Below are positions 36,958 to 38,314 of a stretch of 38,314 bases of DNA, piece by piece (position 1 is the first letter of the stretch; the number at the start of each line of letters is the position of its first letter). The position numbers and the translations under genes are program-made. The stretch lies in assembly GCA_028876375.1 (NCBI GenBank), contig JAGWSB010000017.1, positions 1 to 38,314 on the forward strand, given 5' to 3'. This DNA is from Chloroflexota bacterium. Its GTDB lineage: Bacteria; Chloroflexota; Limnocylindria; P2-11E. The notes under the pieces were generated by a model that was not told where the DNA came from, did no database searches, and saw nothing but the letters and a program-made list of their open reading frames with translations.

Positions 36958-38314
36958 TCAGGGGAGTCCGGTCCGCGGCAGCACGACGTCGTAGCCCACG
37001 TCGCCGCTCACGCTGAGACGCTGGCCGACCACCGACACCGCGTCGATCCGCGGCGGGAACACGTCGACGGCGTACTCCCCGGGCGGCACGGCGATCGAGT
37101 AGTGCCCGTGGATGTCGGTCGCTCCGAAGTAGCGCGGCCCTGACGCGTCGTTCACGTTGACCGTCGCCGCCTCGACGGGTGCCCCGCTCGCGTCGCGGAT
37201 CGTCCCGCTCACCCGGACGCCGCGGGGCAGCGTGATGTCGAGACGGGCGTCGCCCGGACCGACGCGGATGGACTGCGCCTTCGTCCAGTCCGGTACGGCG
37301 TTCGGCCAGTATCCCGCGATGACGTCGCTGTCGGCCGGCGGCACGACGTTCACCACGTACGTCTCGGAGCGCGTAGCGACCTCGTAGCTGCCGTCGTCGG
37401 CCGTCGTGCGGCAGATCTTGCCGGTCGGGAACGGCGTGTCGACGCACACGAAGGCGAGCGCGACCGGCGCTCCGTCGGTCGTCGTGACGCGGCCGCGCAG
37501 GACGGGGCCCGCCGGCAGCGCGATGTCGAGCGCGCGGTCGCGATGGAGGTCGAAGGGCGTGGCGTCGACCCCCTGCAGCGCGCCGCTGTAGAGCTCGTAT
37601 ATGAGGCGCGATCCGCGGTCACCGGGCGGGATGGCCCACACCCAGTACGTGTCCGGCTCGCGTACGAGCGCGTAGCGGCCGTTCTTGTCCGTGCGGTCGC
37701 AGTCCCAGCCGAGCGGCGTCGTGAACGCGTAGGTGCAGACCTGCGCCTCCTTCTGCGGCGTCCCATCCAGCCCCGACAGCACGGTCCCCGAGAGCACGAC
37801 GCCCGGCCGCAGCACGACGTCGACGCCGCCGGCGTCGGCCGTGCGCGTGTCGATGACGTCCGCCTCGTCGGACGACGCCCGCCCCCGCGCCCACTGGGCG
37901 ATGAAGCGGGACCCGTTCGGCGGTCCGGTGATCTCGAGCTTGTGGAACCCGGGCTTCACCGCGACCGTGTACGCGCCGCCATCGCGCGTCTCGGCGCAGG
38001 GCACGTCGTCGGTCTCCAGCGCCTGCGCGCACACCTGCGCGCCGACGAGCCCGTGTCCGGCCTCGTCCTTGACCGTCCCTGCGATCGTCGCCCGGCCCTC
38101 GAGGGTGACGACGGCGCTCGTGCTCTCGTCCAGGTCCACGACCGCGACCCCGTCGGCCAGCCGCGCGCCTTTCGGCGGCGTGGCTCGGATGGAGTAGGTG
38201 CCGCGCGGCAGCTCGATGACCGCGCGGCCGTCGCCGCCGGTCGTCCCGCACGCCGTGGCGCCGCCGGTCCGGGTCGCGCACACCGAGGCGTTCGCGACGC
38301 GGCCGGTCGGCCCG
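36958..38314 (-). CDS. Carboxypeptidase-regulatory-like repeat protein, 5' truncated by window edge
   Basis: At least 452 residues; the frame continues past the M at 38283 to the edge (GPTGRVANASVCAT...), so the start is outside. About five beta-sandwich repeats of the CarboxypepD_reg/Cna-B type are visible, each built on G.V.....G.PV..A.V, a charged DG.Y, and a hydrophobic close (for example GTVKDEAGHGLVGAQVCAQ, GTIRDASGAPVEAATVNV). Four repeats hold a paired-Cys pattern (VCA...PCAE, VCT...DCDR, VCV...ICRT, VCAT...ACGT), suggesting one disulfide per repeat in an extracellular protein. The last repeat lacks it. Role unknown; surface adhesion or carbohydrate binding is typical of the fold. Confidence 0.85.
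   Translation of the reverse strand, partial: GPTGRVANASVCATRTGGATACGTTGGDGRAVIELPRGTYSIRATPPKGARLADGVAVVDLDESTSAVVTLEGRATIAGTVKDEAGHGLVGAQVCAQALETDDVPCAETRDGGAYTVAVKPGFHKLEITGPPNGSRFIAQWARGRASSDEADVIDTRTADAGGVDVVLRPGVVLSGTVLSGLDGTPQKEAQVCTYAFTTPLGWDCDRTDKNGRYALVREPDTYWVWAIPPGDRGSRLIYELYSGALQGVDATPFDLHRDRALDIALPAGPVLRGRVTTTDGAPVALAFVCVDTPFPTGKICRTTADDGSYEVATRSETYVVNVVPPADSDVIAGYWPNAVPDWTKAQSIRVGPGDARLDITLPRGVRVSGTIRDASGAPVEAATVNVNDASGPRYFGATDIHGHYSIAVPPGEYAVDVFPPRIDAVSVVGQRLSVSGDVGYDVVLPRTGLP

Noticed and set aside
1-38314. CRISPR arrays, insertion sequences, integrons and rRNA genes.
   Set aside because: I saw no regularly spaced repeats, transposase motifs, attC-like repeats or rRNA-like segments on either strand by eye.

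Overview
The window is a very GC-rich, densely packed bacterial chromosome segment. The T-box-controlled thrS, DUF951 and paired DUF881 genes, abundant GTG starts, TANNNT -10 boxes placed 6-8 nt before start codons (leaderless transcripts), a selenoprotein, and tRNA genes without encoded CCA together suggest a Chloroflexota-like or related terrabacterial lineage. This is an inference from gene content and no taxonomic marker proves it. Most long plus-strand ORFs in the track are antisense shadows of minus-strand genes.

Layout. 1-5145 (minus): a tandem GNAT acetyltransferase cut by the window edge, a TGS-less thrS behind a T-box leader, a seven-helix membrane protein, a Tat/lipoprotein SsuA-like binding protein, and tRNA-Val(GAC). 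5187-22371 (minus): a long co-directional series, mostly with overlapping stop/start codons. In transcription order it runs two DUF881 proteins, a DUF951 zinc ribbon, an MFS exporter, a heterodimeric ABC exporter, a 5'-nucleotidase lipoprotein, an inositol-monophosphatase-like enzyme, nuoB, nuoD, an unusual NuoI/NuoE fusion, nuoF, and a ferredoxin/GltD/polyferredoxin flavoprotein in the place of NuoG. After these come an anchored unknown protein and a MidA/NDUFAF7-type methyltransferase. 22481-22677 (plus): tRNA-Arg(CCT) and tRNA-Pro(CGG).

22705-26527 (minus) is a four-gene operon: a ubiquitin-like ThiS/MoaD domain fused to a CaiB-type CoA-transferase, a PfkB kinase, a second free-standing ThiS/MoaD protein ending SGGN, and an Asp-box (BNR) propeller. 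26563-32862: a LON-domain protein, a YtcJ-like amidohydrolase, a HAD phosphatase, an unknown beta-rich protein, and a peroxiredoxin whose catalytic Cys codon is an in-frame UGA followed by a SECIS-like hairpin (predicted selenoprotein). Then follow a 67-residue protein, a 19-residue lysine-rich peptide with an exceptional ribosome-binding site, an excisionase-type HTH protein, a DUF2231-Rieske membrane protein, and a P-loop kinase with a probable 3' frameshift. 33002-34050: a free-standing two-motif LAGLIDADG endonuclease with a zinc finger, just upstream of tRNA-Pro(GGG). 34061-38314: an operon of an iron-trafficking-like protein, folE, a RibD-C/DHFR-like reductase and a Nudix hydrolase, then a cupredoxin lipoprotein and a carboxypeptidase-regulatory-repeat protein cut by the window edge.

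The strongest leads are the selenoperoxiredoxin with its hairpin, the ubiquitin-like/CoA-transferase fusion in its operon, and the NuoI/NuoE half-and-half fusion inside a partial, rearranged complex I locus.
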